Shown here piece after piece: positions 49,728-60,255 of a stretch of DNA of 64,000 nt (within the stretch, counting starts at the first letter, position 1; the number at the start of each line of letters is the position of its first letter). The notes under the pieces are model-generated. The model had not been told where the DNA came from. It was given only the letters and a program-made list of their open reading frames with translations, and ran no database searches. Made by a program: the position numbers and the translations under genes. The DNA is from Pseudomonadota bacterium (GTDB lineage Bacteria > Pseudomonadota > Gammaproteobacteria > Steroidobacterales > Woeseiaceae). The stretch is from positions 124,001-188,000 of the forward strand of contig JADFNV010000001.1 in NCBI GenBank assembly GCA_022563195.1, given 5' to 3'.

Positions 49728-50591
49728 ATGAAAATAATAAAATTTGGACGAACTGTGTGTGCCGTTTCGGCAGCACTGTCAATCTTTGTGACGGCGACGG
49801 CGGGCGATCTCGACTTCTACCTGTTGATGGCCAGCGATGATGACGAAGTGGCCTCGGCAAAGGTGAGCGAGACCGTGTGTACAATGCAGTTCGATCCGGT
49901 CTGTGGTGCGGATGGGCAGACATACAGCAATGCCTGTGTCGCTGGTGCCGCTGGTGTTGAAGTCGTGGCGAAAGGAAGGTGTCAGGCAGGTACGACGGAG
50001 TGCACCGAGGATTTCGACCCGATCTGCGGTGTCGACGGCAACACTTATATTAACGAGTGTTTCGCCGCCCAGTCCGGGATAGGGATCGCCGGACTGGGCG
50101 CTTGTACACCGAGCGGCTGCCCTGGCACCCAGGAGCCCGTATGCGGCATGAACGGGCGCACGTATCTTAATCGTTGTGAAGCTGAGGTCTCACGGGTTCC
50201 CGTACAGCGTAAAGGCGCCTGCGATGTGAACAATTGTCCGATGGTGTTTGCGCCGGTGTGTGGTGACGACGAGGTGACCTATGACAATGCCTGCCACGCG
50301 GAAAAAGGTGGCGTTGCGACGTTTACCGAGGGCATATGCAATGTGCGCTCCTGTCCCAGTATATTCGTTCCGGTTTGCGGTTCGGATGAACTGACCTACG
50401 GCAACGCCTGCCAGGCAGAGCGGCGCGGTATCCGCATCGATTATGCCGGTGTGTGCGAAGAACAGGGTCGAAATTGTCCGCGTGATTTCCTGCCGGTCTG
50501 CGGGGCGGACGGCGTGACCTACGATAACGAATGCCAGCTTGAAAACGCCGGCGTTAACAAAGTTTACGCCGGCGCCTGTTTCGGGGATTGA
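49728..50591 (+). CDS. Exported six-repeat Kazal-type protease inhibitor
   Basis: A 287-residue secreted protein: signal peptide to about residue 26, then six Kazal-like units starting with cysteines at 51, 92, 131, 170, 209 and 250. Each spans 35 residues and contains the core VCG-x-(D/N)-x-x-TY-x-N-x-C. Every unit has four cysteines (C-x7-C-x10-C-x14-C); the first and fifth cysteines of the classical six are absent, so only the 2-4 and 3-6 disulfides could form. By alignment with ovomucoid, the P1 positions would be Met, Glu, Gly, Met, Ser and Arg, suggesting different target proteases. Convergent with the AbgT gene. Its target, own or foreign protease, is unknown. Confidence 0.9.
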   Translation: MKIIKFGRTVCAVSAALSIFVTATAGDLDFYLLMASDDDEVASAKVSETVCTMQFDPVCGADGQTYSNACVAGAAGVEVVAKGRCQAGTTECTEDFDPICGVDGNTYINECFAAQSGIGIAGLGACTPSGCPGTQEPVCGMNGRTYLNRCEAEVSRVPVQRKGACDVNNCPMVFAPVCGDDEVTYDNACHAEKGGVATFTEGICNVRSCPSIFVPVCGSDELTYGNACQAERRGIRIDYAGVCEEQGRNCPRDFLPVCGADGVTYDNECQLENAGVNKVYAGACFGD

Positions 50592-50609
50592 CTCGCCCGG
50601 GCTGCAGGA

Positions 50610-52148
50610 TTACGGGTAGGTGTAACTTGACCCGATGCCGAGAGGAATGCCGAGCAGGTAGTAAATCACCAGGAAGGCGGTCCAGCTAATAAGAAAACTT
50701 ATCGAGTACGGCAACATCATCGCCGTCAATGTGCCAATGCCGGTCGTCGTAACATAGCGCTGGCAGTAGACGACCACCAACGGGAAATAGGGCATCAGCG
50801 GTGTGATGATGTTCGTGCTCGAGTCACCGACGCGATAAGCAGCCTGCGTCAGGTCTGGTGAAATGCCGAGCGTCATCAACATTGGAATAAAGATCGGCGC
50901 AAGCAGTCCCCACTTGCCGGTCGCCGAGCCGACGAACAAGTTGATCAATGCGGTCAGCAACACGATACCCACGAGCGTGACGGCGGCGGGCATGGCCAGC
51001 GCTTTCAGTCCTGCTGCGCCCTGCAGTGCGAGCAGCACGCCAAGGTTTGACTCGCCGAACGCGTACACGAATTGTGCGATGAAAAACATGATGACGAGGT
51101 AATACGCCATCAGGTGCATCGCCTTGGTCATGCCGTCAATGACATCCTTGGAGGTCTTAATCGTTTTCGCGGCAATGCCATAGGCGATGCCGGGAATAAC
51201 GAACATGAAAAAAATCAAAGATACGATCGAGGCCATGATCGGCGCGGCGCCAGTCGCAAGCGAACCGTCCGCATCACGCCACGCCGAGTCCGCGGGCCAG
51301 GCGGTGACGACCATGAACACGACACCAGCCAACAGTGCCAGCAGGGAGGTTCGCAGTCCCTTGCGTTCGTTTGCGTCAAGGGCGTGCATCCGCGGCAGGT
51401 CCTCGAGGTCGCCATCGAGTTCGACACCTTTGAGGCGCGGCTCGATGACCTTGTCGGTCAGGTACCAGCCGAGACCGACAATAAGTACCGATGAGGCGGT
51501 CGTGAAGAAGTAGTTGTTGAGCGGGTTCAGGACGATCGTGGGGTCGAGAAACCGCGCGCCAGCCTGTGACAGGCCCTGTAATAACGGGTCGAGAGAGGAT
51601 GGTACGAAGTTTGCCGAAAAGCCGCCGGACACGCCGGCAAAAGCAGCTGCGATACCCGCAAGCGGGTGCCGGCCGGCGGCGTAAAAAATAACGCCGCCCA
51701 GTGGAATGACGAGCACGTAGCCAGCATCCACGGCGGAGTGGCTGACAATGCCTACCAGCACCACCATCGGTGTGACGAGCCACTTTGCCGTGACACTGAG
51801 CAACGCTCGCAACCCGGTGTTGATAAAGCCTGTGTGTTCGGCGACGCCGATGCCCAGCATTGCGACCAGAACCACACCGACCGGGTGGAAATGCGAGAAG
51901 TTCGTCACCATCAACGACATCCACGCAGTCATTGCGGGGCCGGACAGCAGGTTGTTGATAACCAGTGCTTCTCTGGTACGCGGGTCAATGAGATCGAAGC
52001 TGACGTAGGACAGCAGCCAGGAGAGCAGCCAGACGACGACCAGCAAGAAGACGAACAACATCGCCGGATCGGGTAATTTGTTACCTACGCGCTCGACTGC
52101 CGCGAGCATACGAGTTCCGAAATTGTTCGGTACGCTTGCGTCCGACAT
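50610..52148 (-). CDS. AbgT family transporter
   Basis: A 512-residue inner-membrane carrier with about 11-13 helices. FSANFVPSSLDPLLQGLSQ, the hairpin-type segments and FVGSATGKWGLLAPIFIPMLM and GDSSTNIITPLMPYFPLV are hallmarks of AbgT proteins, which take up p-aminobenzoyl-glutamate or export sulfonamides. The substrate here is open. Start at MSDASVPN, preceded by a GA-rich ribosome site; an in-frame extension of 59 residues is not conserved. Confidence 0.92.
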   Translation of the reverse strand: MSDASVPNNFGTRMLAAVERVGNKLPDPAMLFVFLLVVVWLLSWLLSYVSFDLIDPRTREALVINNLLSGPAMTAWMSLMVTNFSHFHPVGVVLVAMLGIGVAEHTGFINTGLRALLSVTAKWLVTPMVVLVGIVSHSAVDAGYVLVIPLGGVIFYAAGRHPLAGIAAAFAGVSGGFSANFVPSSLDPLLQGLSQAGARFLDPTIVLNPLNNYFFTTASSVLIVGLGWYLTDKVIEPRLKGVELDGDLEDLPRMHALDANERKGLRTSLLALLAGVVFMVVTAWPADSAWRDADGSLATGAAPIMASIVSLIFFMFVIPGIAYGIAAKTIKTSKDVIDGMTKAMHLMAYYLVIMFFIAQFVYAFGESNLGVLLALQGAAGLKALAMPAAVTLVGIVLLTALINLFVGSATGKWGLLAPIFIPMLMTLGISPDLTQAAYRVGDSSTNIITPLMPYFPLVVVYCQRYVTTTGIGTLTAMMLPYSISFLISWTAFLVIYYLLGIPLGIGSSYTYP

Positions 52149-52337
52149 GGGGCCCCCTCTCTTATTATTTCCACAGAGTTTACGCAATACCGTTACTTGC
52201 GTCGCGTATTGGCGCATCCATAAGCCGGACCAGTTAGTGAATGCTGCGCTTTTCTGCGATGATGGCGCGCAGATTTCAGCAACGCGTTGATATCGGCGCA
52301 TATTTTGCCGCAGACGTCGATACACGCTGACAGGGCA

Positions 52338-54918
52338 ATGAGCAAAACGATTCAGACTGCCTGGCTAACGGACCCTGCCGTGAGGATTGGCGCGGCATTG
52401 ATTCTTGCGATCGTTTCAGTTTTCTTTTTTGCATTTATTTACGCAAAGACGTTTGAGAGTTACTCGCGTCTTTATTTTGACTTGCCGCTGTTGGTCATGG
52501 TCATTGCGTCTCTTCAGTACCAGGTTCGGCGCATCAAAGATCGGTACGAAAGGCGCTTCTGGAACTTGGTGTCCCTGGGTTTTGTCGCATGGCTCACGCA
52601 GGTGGTGCTGGTACTAGTCACGCAAAGCGAAGTTTTCCGGTCTGTTGAGGTCGAAATTTCAAGCAGTACCATTTTTTTCCTATTCTATGTTGCGATGGCG
52701 ATAGCGCTCGAGAGTCAGCCCCACCTGCCGAAAGAAAAAATCGGCCGCCGATTACGACTGTTCGATTGGCTGGGTGTCTGCACTTTTTTTCTCGGCCTGT
52801 TGCTGTACTTCGTTATCCTGCCGCGGTTGTTTGAATCCGAATCGTACTCGCGCTCATCGTGGGTGTTCTTCGTTGCCATTGATCTGTACATGGTAATCAG
52901 GCTTGCCGGATTCGTTCGCAATGTCGGTGACAGGCGCTGGCAATTCATTTACGCGCTATTGCTGGCAGCAGTTTTGTTCTGGTTTTGCTCTGATGCACTT
53001 GGACTGGCTATCACGCTCGGAGTCTTTGCAAATGCGCATTATGATTTTTTTGATCCATTCTTGATATCGGGACTTCTCATCGTTCCGGTTGCAGCCCGCG
53101 CTCGCGAACTTGACTGGGGTCTGGTTGACACGAAGGCCGTTGCGCAATCAAAGTCGGCGTCCCATTTCAGCGGGCTGGGTCCGCTGGTGTTTTTTGCAGT
53201 AATGTTTCCGCTGATGCACTTCGCCATCGCGGGAACCCAGCTTTTCGATCCGTTACTGGCGTCGATTCGGGAAACCCTGGTGCTGATCTTCTTGATCCTG
53301 CTGAGCCTCCTGGCTTATGCATACCAGCGCTTGCTACAACGCGAGAATTGGCGCTTGGAGCACAAGCGTTTCGAGACCGCCAAGGCCTTAGATCAAAGTG
53401 AAGCAAAATTCCGTCGTGCCTTTGAAAGCGTCACTGTTGGCAGTATTGTGATTGACAATCGCGGCATCATTGAGTCGTTTAATCCCATGGCGCGAAAAAT
53501 CTTCGGTTATACGGTCGAGGAGGTGATCGGCAAGAACGTGCAAATGTTGATGCCCGAGCCTTTTGCGATTGAGCACGACAGCTTTATGGAGCGTTACGAG
53601 AAGAGCGGGGAGTCCGTGATTATTGGTACTGCTCGTGAAGTTACGGGGCTTCGCAAGAATGGCGAAGAATTTCCCATGCACCTGGGCATCGGCGAAAGGG
53701 TGGATGAGGGCGGCAACTCTTATATTGGCTCCATTACGGACCTGACGGAACTGAAAAACATTGAACAGCAGCTAATGCGAACGCAAAAGATGGATGCTGT
53801 TGGGCAACTCACAGGCGGTATCGCCCACGACTTCAACAACATCCTCAACATTATCCTCGGTAACCTGGATTTGCTGAAGATGCAGCTGGGAGCCAACGAC
53901 AAGGCCGCCGAGTTCCTCGGCGCAATCCAGAAGTCCGCCCAACGCGCTGCCGAATTAACCCAAAGCTACTTGTCTTCTCGGGCCACCGGCCCACGCAGGC
54001 CACGATTACAGACGTCAATCAGCTGGTTGCCGACATGCAGAGTCTGATCGCCCGCTCGCTGACCCCGGAAGTACAGATAAAGCACCATTTCGCTACGGAT
54101 CTGTGGCGTACCGAGATCAACGCCGGGGATCTTGAGGATGCGCTGGTAAACCTGGTACTCAACGCACGTGACGCGATGCCCGGCGGCGGCACGCTCACGT
54201 TGGCGACATGCAACCGTGTGCTCGACAATGAGTATTGTGCTCAGAATTCTGGTGCCAGGCCGGGCGAGTACGTAGAACTGGCGGTGAGCGACACCGGTGA
54301 GGGCATGTCGCCGGAGCAACAGCAGCACATTTTCGAGCCGTTTTTCACCACCAAGGATTCACACACCGGCATGGGCCTGGCGATGGTATACGGTTTTACG
54401 AAGCGGTCTGGAGGGCATATCGAGATCCAATCGGAGCAAGGCGTCGGCACCACATTCCGGTTTTACCTGCCCCGGGCAGATGCACCGAAACAGCAGCAAC
54501 AATCAGTCGGCGCAGAGACCGAAGCACTGCCACGGGGCACGCATACCCTGCTGGTGGTGGACGACGAAGAAGCGTTAGTGGAGCTGGCCAGAATACAGCT
54601 GAAGAGTCTCGGTTACCGGGTGCTGGTGGCCTGCGACGCCCGGCGGGCATTGACGGTGCTGGCTGAAGAGCCGGGAATTGAGCTCTGCTGATGACTGATG
54701 TCGTAATGCCCGGCATGAATGGACTCGAACTGTCTCAGCAGGCCACTGCCACTCGCCCTGGGCTCAAGGTGCTGCTGACCTCGGGGTACGAACAAGATGC
54801 TATGGCACAAATGGGCATGACCCATTTGACAGCAAGCCTGCTCAGCAAGCCTTATACAAAAGCCGAACTGGCAAAGCGGGTGCGGGCGCTCTTGGACGAT
54901 GCGCCAGCCGTGCATTAG
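52338..54918 (+). pseudogene. Hybrid sensor histidine kinase with two frameshifts
   Basis: Reads as one hybrid kinase broken at two points. The N-terminus has about eight membrane helices (to near residue 335), then a PAS domain (FRRAFESVTVGSIVIDNRG), the histidine box GGIAHDFNNILNIILGNLDLL, an ATPase domain (LVLNARDAMPGGG, DTGEGM, MGLAMVYGF) and a receiver (LLVVDDEEA, TDVVMPGMNG, LSKPYTKAEL). One base is missing near 53965: restoring it gives ELTQ-S-LLVFSG. A second is missing near 54686: restoring it joins IEL to LLMTDVVMP. Domain content is otherwise complete and conserved, so this is either very recent inactivation or base-calling error. Confidence 0.85.
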
Positions 54919-54933
54919 GTTTGAATTGCGCCA

Positions 54934-56745
54934 CTACCAGCCGCAGCTACGACCCTCGTTCTGCTCCTCGAGCCACACCATGAGCGGTGCGAAGTAATCG
55001 ATGATTGCGCTGGCGTCCATCTCGCGCGTGCCCGTCAGCTTTTCAAGCGTGTTTTGCCAGGGCTCACTCGCGCCAGCCTCGAGCATCGCCTGCAGCCGTG
55101 TGCCGGCTTCTTTGCTGCCGTACACCGAACAGGCATGTAGCTCACCTTCGTGACCTGCAGCTTCGCACAACGCCCGCTGAAACTGGAATTGCAAAATACG
55201 CGCGAGAAAATAACGTGTGTAAGACACATTGGCCGGGATGTGGTATTTGGCGCCGGGGTCGAAATTAGCCTCGCTGCGCTCGACCGGCGGCGCGATGCCC
55301 TGGTAACGAGTGCGCATGTCCCACCAGGCCTGGTTGTAATTGTCAGGCGAGATTTCGCCCGAGAACACCGCCCAGCGCCACTCGTCGATCAGCTTGCCGA
55401 AGGGCAGGAACGCGATCTTGTCGAGCGCTTGTTGCATTTGCTGATTGATGATCGCCTGTTGCGACTGTTCGGCGGACGCAACCAGACCCACTTCGGCCAG
55501 ATACTCAGGTGTCATCGATAACGTTATCGTGTCGCCGATAGCTTCATGGAATCCTGAATGCGCGCCGCCTCGATAAAGCGGCGGCTGGTCTTTGTACGCG
55601 CCCTGGTAATAATTGTGGCCGAGTTCGTGGTAGATCACGCGCAACTCGTCGTAAGTCTGCTTGATGCACATCTTGATACGCAGGTCGTTGCCGCCGTCGA
55701 GACCCCAGGCGCTGGCATGGCAGACGACCTCGCGATCCGCCGGTTTTGAGAACATCGAACGCTCCCAGAACGTATCGGGGAGGCGTGGCATACCGAGCGA
55801 GACATAAAAATTCTCAGCCGAACGAACCATCTCCTGCGGCGAATAATTTTTCGTCTTCAGAGTGCTGTCGACATCGAGATCGGATACGCCCGGATACGGC
55901 TCCATGAGGTCATACAGAAAGCCCCACTCCTGCGCCCACATATTGCCGAGCAGGTGCGCCGGTATCGGACCATCCTGCGGCACTTTGTCTTCTCCATAGT
56001 GCTCGCCGAGTTTGGCGCGCACATGACAATGCAGCTCTTCGTAAAGGGGTTCGACCTGCTCCCACAGGCGCAATGCCTCTGCCTGAAAATTGCTTGCGCT
56101 CATGTCGTAACCCGAGCGCCACTTTTCACCGAGATTACCGTAGCCAAGTTCGTTCGCGCCCTCGTTTGCAAGCTCGACATAGCGCGCGTATTTCTCGCGC
56201 ATTGGCGGTGCGATGCTGCGCCAACCCGTCCAGATGTCGAGCAACTCATCGTAGTCGCGACCTTGTTGCATCAAACCTTCAAGCTCTGAAATACTCAGGC
56301 AGTCATTTGCACTGCGGCAATATTTGCCGGTGCCGTACATGCCCTTCAGGTCGGTTGCGAGGCGCGTGAGTTCCTTGCGCTTGGCCGCATCGTCGGGCGC
56401 CGGCAACAACACGTCGAGCTTGAGCAGGTTCAATGCGCGACGTGTTTCGGGCGATAGCTCCTGATCGTCATATCGGGCGGCCTCGCCGACCGTACGGCTG
56501 TGCCACTCTGCGTAACGCTCGTCGGCGGCGGCTTTGAGTATCGCCGTATCCTCGATGATATAGGTTACCTCCAACCAGCCAGCGGCACCGCGCACCCGGT
56601 CAAGCTCCCCGAGCTCGCTGTTGACTCGCGCGAGGAACTCTTCAGCGGATTCCGTTACTGCTGCGGTTGCGACAGCCTCGGACGCCTGTTGCTCACAGGC
56701 GGAGAGCACGGCAATTGCCGCAAATACGATGAGATATCTTTTCAT
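54934..56745 (-). CDS. M2 family peptidyl-dipeptidase (ACE-like), lipoprotein
   Basis: A 603-residue bacterial homologue of angiotensin-converting enzyme that removes dipeptides from C-termini. A lipobox LSAC ends the signal. The zinc motif is YHELGHNYY, with the third ligand in FHEAIGDTI; KYHIPANVSYTRYFLARILQFQFQ is the conserved substrate and chloride region. ATG at 56745 is one base after the stop of the POT carrier gene, implying coupling; the dipeptides it makes could be taken up by that carrier. Confidence 0.93.
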   Translation of the reverse strand: MKRYLIVFAAIAVLSACEQQASEAVATAAVTESAEEFLARVNSELGELDRVRGAAGWLEVTYIIEDTAILKAAADERYAEWHSRTVGEAARYDDQELSPETRRALNLLKLDVLLPAPDDAAKRKELTRLATDLKGMYGTGKYCRSANDCLSISELEGLMQQGRDYDELLDIWTGWRSIAPPMREKYARYVELANEGANELGYGNLGEKWRSGYDMSASNFQAEALRLWEQVEPLYEELHCHVRAKLGEHYGEDKVPQDGPIPAHLLGNMWAQEWGFLYDLMEPYPGVSDLDVDSTLKTKNYSPQEMVRSAENFYVSLGMPRLPDTFWERSMFSKPADREVVCHASAWGLDGGNDLRIKMCIKQTYDELRVIYHELGHNYYQGAYKDQPPLYRGGAHSGFHEAIGDTITLSMTPEYLAEVGLVASAEQSQQAIINQQMQQALDKIAFLPFGKLIDEWRWAVFSGEISPDNYNQAWWDMRTRYQGIAPPVERSEANFDPGAKYHIPANVSYTRYFLARILQFQFQRALCEAAGHEGELHACSVYGSKEAGTRLQAMLEAGASEPWQNTLEKLTGTREMDASAIIDYFAPLMVWLEEQNEGRSCGW

Positions 56746-56746
56746 T

Positions 56747-58264
56747 TCAGTCAACGCCACGCATGAGTTTCTTGATCGGCTTGGAGAACAGCAACATGAT
56801 CAGGCCGGCACCACCCGAGATCAAGACGATCTGCATGAACTGGTCGGGGAAGGCCGCAATATTATCGGCATCGAATTCGCCGGCGATCTGGCCGGCAATC
56901 AGGTTGCCGAGCGCTGACGCAAGGAACCACATGCCCATCATCTGACCGACATAGCGCCGTGGCGCGAGTTTGGTCGTTACCGAAAGGCCGACTGGTGACA
57001 GGGCAAGCTCGCCAAAGGTGTGCAACAAATAGGTCATGATCAGCCAGCTCGGCATGGCCTTGTCGCCACTGACTACGATTGACGCGGCGCCGACCATCAC
57101 GAGAAAACCAGCCGCCAGCAGAACCAGTCCGAAGCCAAATTTGGCAGGCGTCGACGGATTAAGATTCTTGCGCGCCAGTGCGACCCAGAGCCAGGCAAAG
57201 ACGGGTGCAAATATGATAATGAACAGCGCATTCACCGATTGCAGCCAGGTCGACGGTATCGTGGCCCAACTGAATTCGAGCTGCGTATAACGGTCGGCGA
57301 AGAAGTTCAGTGAACTGCCTGCTTGTTCGAATCCAGACCAGAACATCGCGCAACCCATGAGCAATATGATCAATGCGTAGGTACGCATTTTCTCATCGCT
57401 GGTGAGCTTGCCGAAAATCAGGACATAGCCGAAGAAAGCGACGGCCAGGCCGATGATGGCCTTGGTCGACTGCTGCGATATCTCGAGGGGATCAAGTGTG
57501 ACGCCTCCCGACAGCGCGGACACCATGAAGATGACAAAAGCGCCAACTGCGACCGCGACGACAATCCAGCCTATCTTGCGATTTTTTGCATCGACCGCCG
57601 CGTCACCAGAGCTCGCCGGATGCAGGCCCGCACTGCCAAGGTGATGCTTTGTCATCCAGAACTGGATGAGACCGAATAACATGCCGATGCCCGCTGCGCC
57701 AAAGCCCCAGTGCCAGCCGAAGTTCGGGCTTTGCCCGAGCGTGCCGCAGATCAACGGGCCGAACAGTGCGCCGAGGTTGATACCCATATAGAAAATGCTG
57801 AAGCCACCGTCACGGCGCGGATCGCCTTGCGGGTAAAGCTCGCCGACGATGGCGCTGACGTTGGGTTTTAAGAGGCCCGTACCGGCAATGACCAGTATCA
57901 GGCCGACAAAAAAGGCCTGGGTCGACGGAATTGCGAGGACAAAGTGTCCGGTCATGATGATGATGCCGCCATAGAACACCGACTTCTGGGCTCCCAGCAG
58001 CCGATCGGCGATCCAGCCGCCGGGCAGCGCAACGACGTACACGAGCGCTGTGTAAATGCCGTAAATAGCCGTTGCAGAGCGGTCGGTTAGCCCCATGCCG
58101 CCCGTCATGACCTGGTCGGTCATGAACAGCACCAGCAATGCACGCATGCCGTAATAGCTGAGACGTTCCCACATCTCGGTGAAAAACAGGGTCATCAGCC
58201 CGCGTGGATGGCCAAATATTTGTGCTTCACCGGGTTCCGCTGTGGTCTCACTCATGGAATCCAT
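56747..58264 (-). CDS. Proton-dependent oligopeptide transporter (POT family)
   Basis: Major-facilitator carrier for di- and tripeptides, 505 residues with 12-14 helices. The proton-coupling ExxER motif appears in TEMWERLSYYGMRALL; PTR2 motifs GTGLLKPNVSAIVGELY and FSIFYMGINLGALFGPL follow. Start could be the ATG at 58264 or one three codons later. Cotranscribed with the M2 peptidase gene downstream. Confidence 0.94.
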   Translation of the reverse strand: MDSMSETTAEPGEAQIFGHPRGLMTLFFTEMWERLSYYGMRALLVLFMTDQVMTGGMGLTDRSATAIYGIYTALVYVVALPGGWIADRLLGAQKSVFYGGIIIMTGHFVLAIPSTQAFFVGLILVIAGTGLLKPNVSAIVGELYPQGDPRRDGGFSIFYMGINLGALFGPLICGTLGQSPNFGWHWGFGAAGIGMLFGLIQFWMTKHHLGSAGLHPASSGDAAVDAKNRKIGWIVVAVAVGAFVIFMVSALSGGVTLDPLEISQQSTKAIIGLAVAFFGYVLIFGKLTSDEKMRTYALIILLMGCAMFWSGFEQAGSSLNFFADRYTQLEFSWATIPSTWLQSVNALFIIIFAPVFAWLWVALARKNLNPSTPAKFGFGLVLLAAGFLVMVGAASIVVSGDKAMPSWLIMTYLLHTFGELALSPVGLSVTTKLAPRRYVGQMMGMWFLASALGNLIAGQIAGEFDADNIAAFPDQFMQIVLISGGAGLIMLLFSKPIKKLMRGVD

Positions 58265-58332
58265 ACTCTTCGGTAGGTTTGCGTCGGTCAGCGACGGTAC
58301 ACTATTTCAAGTGCAACTTTCTACTTGACCCC

Positions 58333-59103
58333 TTAATTTTCGTCGGGTTCAGTGTCTTTTTCGGACTTTTTGGCGATCAAACGCGCCATCAGGATGCCGA
58401 CCTCGTAAAGCAAGTACACGGGCACGGCAAGCAAAGTCTGGCTGATGATGTCCGGTGGTGTGAGCAACATTCCTACAACAAAGGCCGTCAGGAAAACGTA
58501 GGGCCGGGCCTTGCCAAGTTTTTCCGGCGTGGTCAGCCCGGTCCATACGATCAGCACCGTGGCGACAGGCACTTCGAAAGCAATGCCAAACGCAAGCACG
58601 ATGGTTGTGATGAAATCCAGGTAGGCTGAGATATCGGTCATCATCTCGACGCCCGGCGGCGTTATCGCCGTGAAAAAACCGAATACCAAAGGAAAGACGA
58701 CAAAGTACGCGAACGCCACGCCGGCATAGAAAAGCAGGATACTCGACGCGAGTAACGGAATTGCAAAGTGCTTTTCTTTGCGGTAGAGACCCGGAGCGAT
58801 GAATGCCCAGACCTGATACAACACCACCGGCATGGCGACGATCAGCGCCACGAAAAAAGTCAGCTTGAAAGGTGTTAACAGCGGCGACGCGACCGCAGTC
58901 GCTATCATCTGCTGACCCGGTAGCACTTCAACCAGCGGTTTGGAAACAATCTGAAAAATGCGTTGCGAGAAAGGCAACAGCGCCACGAACAACAGGATAA
59001 CGGCGGCGGCAATTTTTATCAGGCGACTGCGCAGCTCGACCAGGTGCGACAGCAATGTGCCCTCGGCGAGATCGTCTTCGGGAGTGTCCTCCTCGACAGT
59101 CAC
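58333..59103 (-). CDS. tatC: Sec-independent translocase TatC
   Basis: Receptor for twin-arginine signals, 256 residues with six helices. SHLVELRSRLIK is the signal-binding N-terminal region, with FIAPGLYRKEK and LTPPDIISQTLLAVPVYLLYE further on. Overlaps tatB by four bases; an acidic and lysine-rich tail follows the last helix. Confidence 0.97.
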   Translation of the reverse strand: MTVEEDTPEDDLAEGTLLSHLVELRSRLIKIAAAVILLFVALLPFSQRIFQIVSKPLVEVLPGQQMIATAVASPLLTPFKLTFFVALIVAMPVVLYQVWAFIAPGLYRKEKHFAIPLLASSILLFYAGVAFAYFVVFPLVFGFFTAITPPGVEMMTDISAYLDFITTIVLAFGIAFEVPVATVLIVWTGLTTPEKLGKARPYVFLTAFVVGMLLTPPDIISQTLLAVPVYLLYEVGILMARLIAKKSEKDTEPDEN

Positions 59104-59411
59104 TCGCTCTTCTCGACGTCGGCATCTTCCTTGGGCTTGTCTTTACTGGCAGCTGCTTGCGCTTTGTCATCGTGCGCCGGCGAATACGTGTCGTCGACGT
59201 TCGGAATATGCGGCTTCGGCGGCTTGATATTAAAATCTTCGTCGAAGTTAAGCTCTTCCTCGAGCTGGCGTCGCATCATGCGGGTCATGCGGCGCGCCTG
59301 CCCGACCCAGCGGCCCAATTGATTGGCGAGTGCGGCCAAGCGCCTGGGCCCGAGGATGATGAGTCCAATCAGGGTCAGGATTACGAGTTCGGAAAAGCCG
59401 ACTCCGGACAT
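59100..59411 (-). CDS. tatB: Sec-independent translocase TatB
   Basis: A 103-residue TatB: one N-terminal helix with the conserved glutamate and GPRRLAALANQLGRWVG, an amphipathic helix, then a charged, disordered tail. It lies between tatA (14 bases) and tatC (four-base overlap). Confidence 0.94.
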   Translation of the reverse strand: MSGVGFSELVILTLIGLIILGPRRLAALANQLGRWVGQARRMTRMMRRQLEEELNFDEDFNIKPPKPHIPNVDDTYSPAHDDKAQAAASKDKPKEDADVEKSE

Positions 59412-59425
59412 GATAAGCAGTCGAC

Positions 59426-59668
59426 TTAAGTGTCTTTGCGGGTCTCTTCAACCGGCGTGGTGTCAAAGTCGGCGTCGGCCGTTGATTTGTCACTTGAGTC
59501 GTCTTGCAATTGTTCTTTGACTTCATCTGCCTCGGTCATCGCCGAGCGAAATCCTTTAATGGCATTGCCGAGATCGGAGCCGAGGTTGCGCATTTTCTTG
59601 GTGCCGAAGATCGCGAGCACAATCGCCAAAATAATCAGCAATTGTGGCCAGCTTATGCCTGATAACAT
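59426..59668 (-). CDS. tatA: Sec-independent translocase TatA
   Basis: Pore-forming subunit, 80 residues: membrane helix [22 protein letters not shown], amphipathic helix with [12 protein letters not shown], acidic tail. First gene of tatABC, 98 bases downstream of dtd. Tat substrates nearby may include the FAD oxidase (42050-43534) and TRAP binding protein (60670-61761). Confidence 0.95.
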   Translation of the reverse strand: MLSGISWPQLLIILAIVLAIFGTKKMRNLGSDLGNAIKGFRSAMTEADEVKEQLQDDSSDKSTADADFDTTPVEETRKDT

Positions 59669-59766
59669 CTCAAAACTCCTGGGGCGCTGCCCCGAAAAAT
59701 ACTTGCATCGCGATAATAACCCGCCCGGACGGACAATGCCGCGTCGGCGTCACACTGCCCTGCCTG

Positions 59767-60204
59767 TCAGGATTCGAGCCAGAATGTCACCGGGCCGTCA
59801 TTTGTCAGGCTGACCTGCATATTGGCGCCAAAGCGCCCGGTTTCAACAGTCCCGAGCCTGTCCCTGCAGACGGCCACGAGCTGCCCGAAATAGCTTTCCC
59901 CGATCTCCGGCGTGGCCGCGCGTGTAAAGCTGGCCCGTGTGCCCTTTTTGGTGTCAGCGGCCAACGTGAATTGTGGCACCAGTAACAGGGCCAACGCCTC
60001 ATCCACGAGGCTACGGTTCATGCGCTGGGCCGCATCCGGGAATACCCGGTAGCTCAGGATGCGCTCTGCAAGACGAGCGATGTCTTTTTCTTCGTCGTCG
60101 CGATGCACGGCAACGAACACGAGCAGCCCGCGGCCGATTTCGCCAATGACTTCACTATCTACCGTGACGCTGGCAGACGTCACGCGCTGCAGCAAGCCAA
60201 TCAT
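59767..60204 (-). CDS. dtd: D-aminoacyl-tRNA deacylase
   Basis: Proofreads D-amino acids from tRNA. 145 residues with LLQRVTSASVTVD at the N-terminus, the catalytic LLVPQFTLAAD and the Gly-cisPro-like motif near NDGPVTFWLES. Full family length. Confidence 0.95.
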   Translation of the reverse strand: MIGLLQRVTSASVTVDSEVIGEIGRGLLVFVAVHRDDEEKDIARLAERILSYRVFPDAAQRMNRSLVDEALALLLVPQFTLAADTKKGTRASFTRAATPEIGESYFGQLVAVCRDRLGTVETGRFGANMQVSLTNDGPVTFWLES

Positions 60205-60255
60205 TTATCGGTGATTTCCTGATAATCACGACCAGCGGGGTCTTTATTAATGCAT

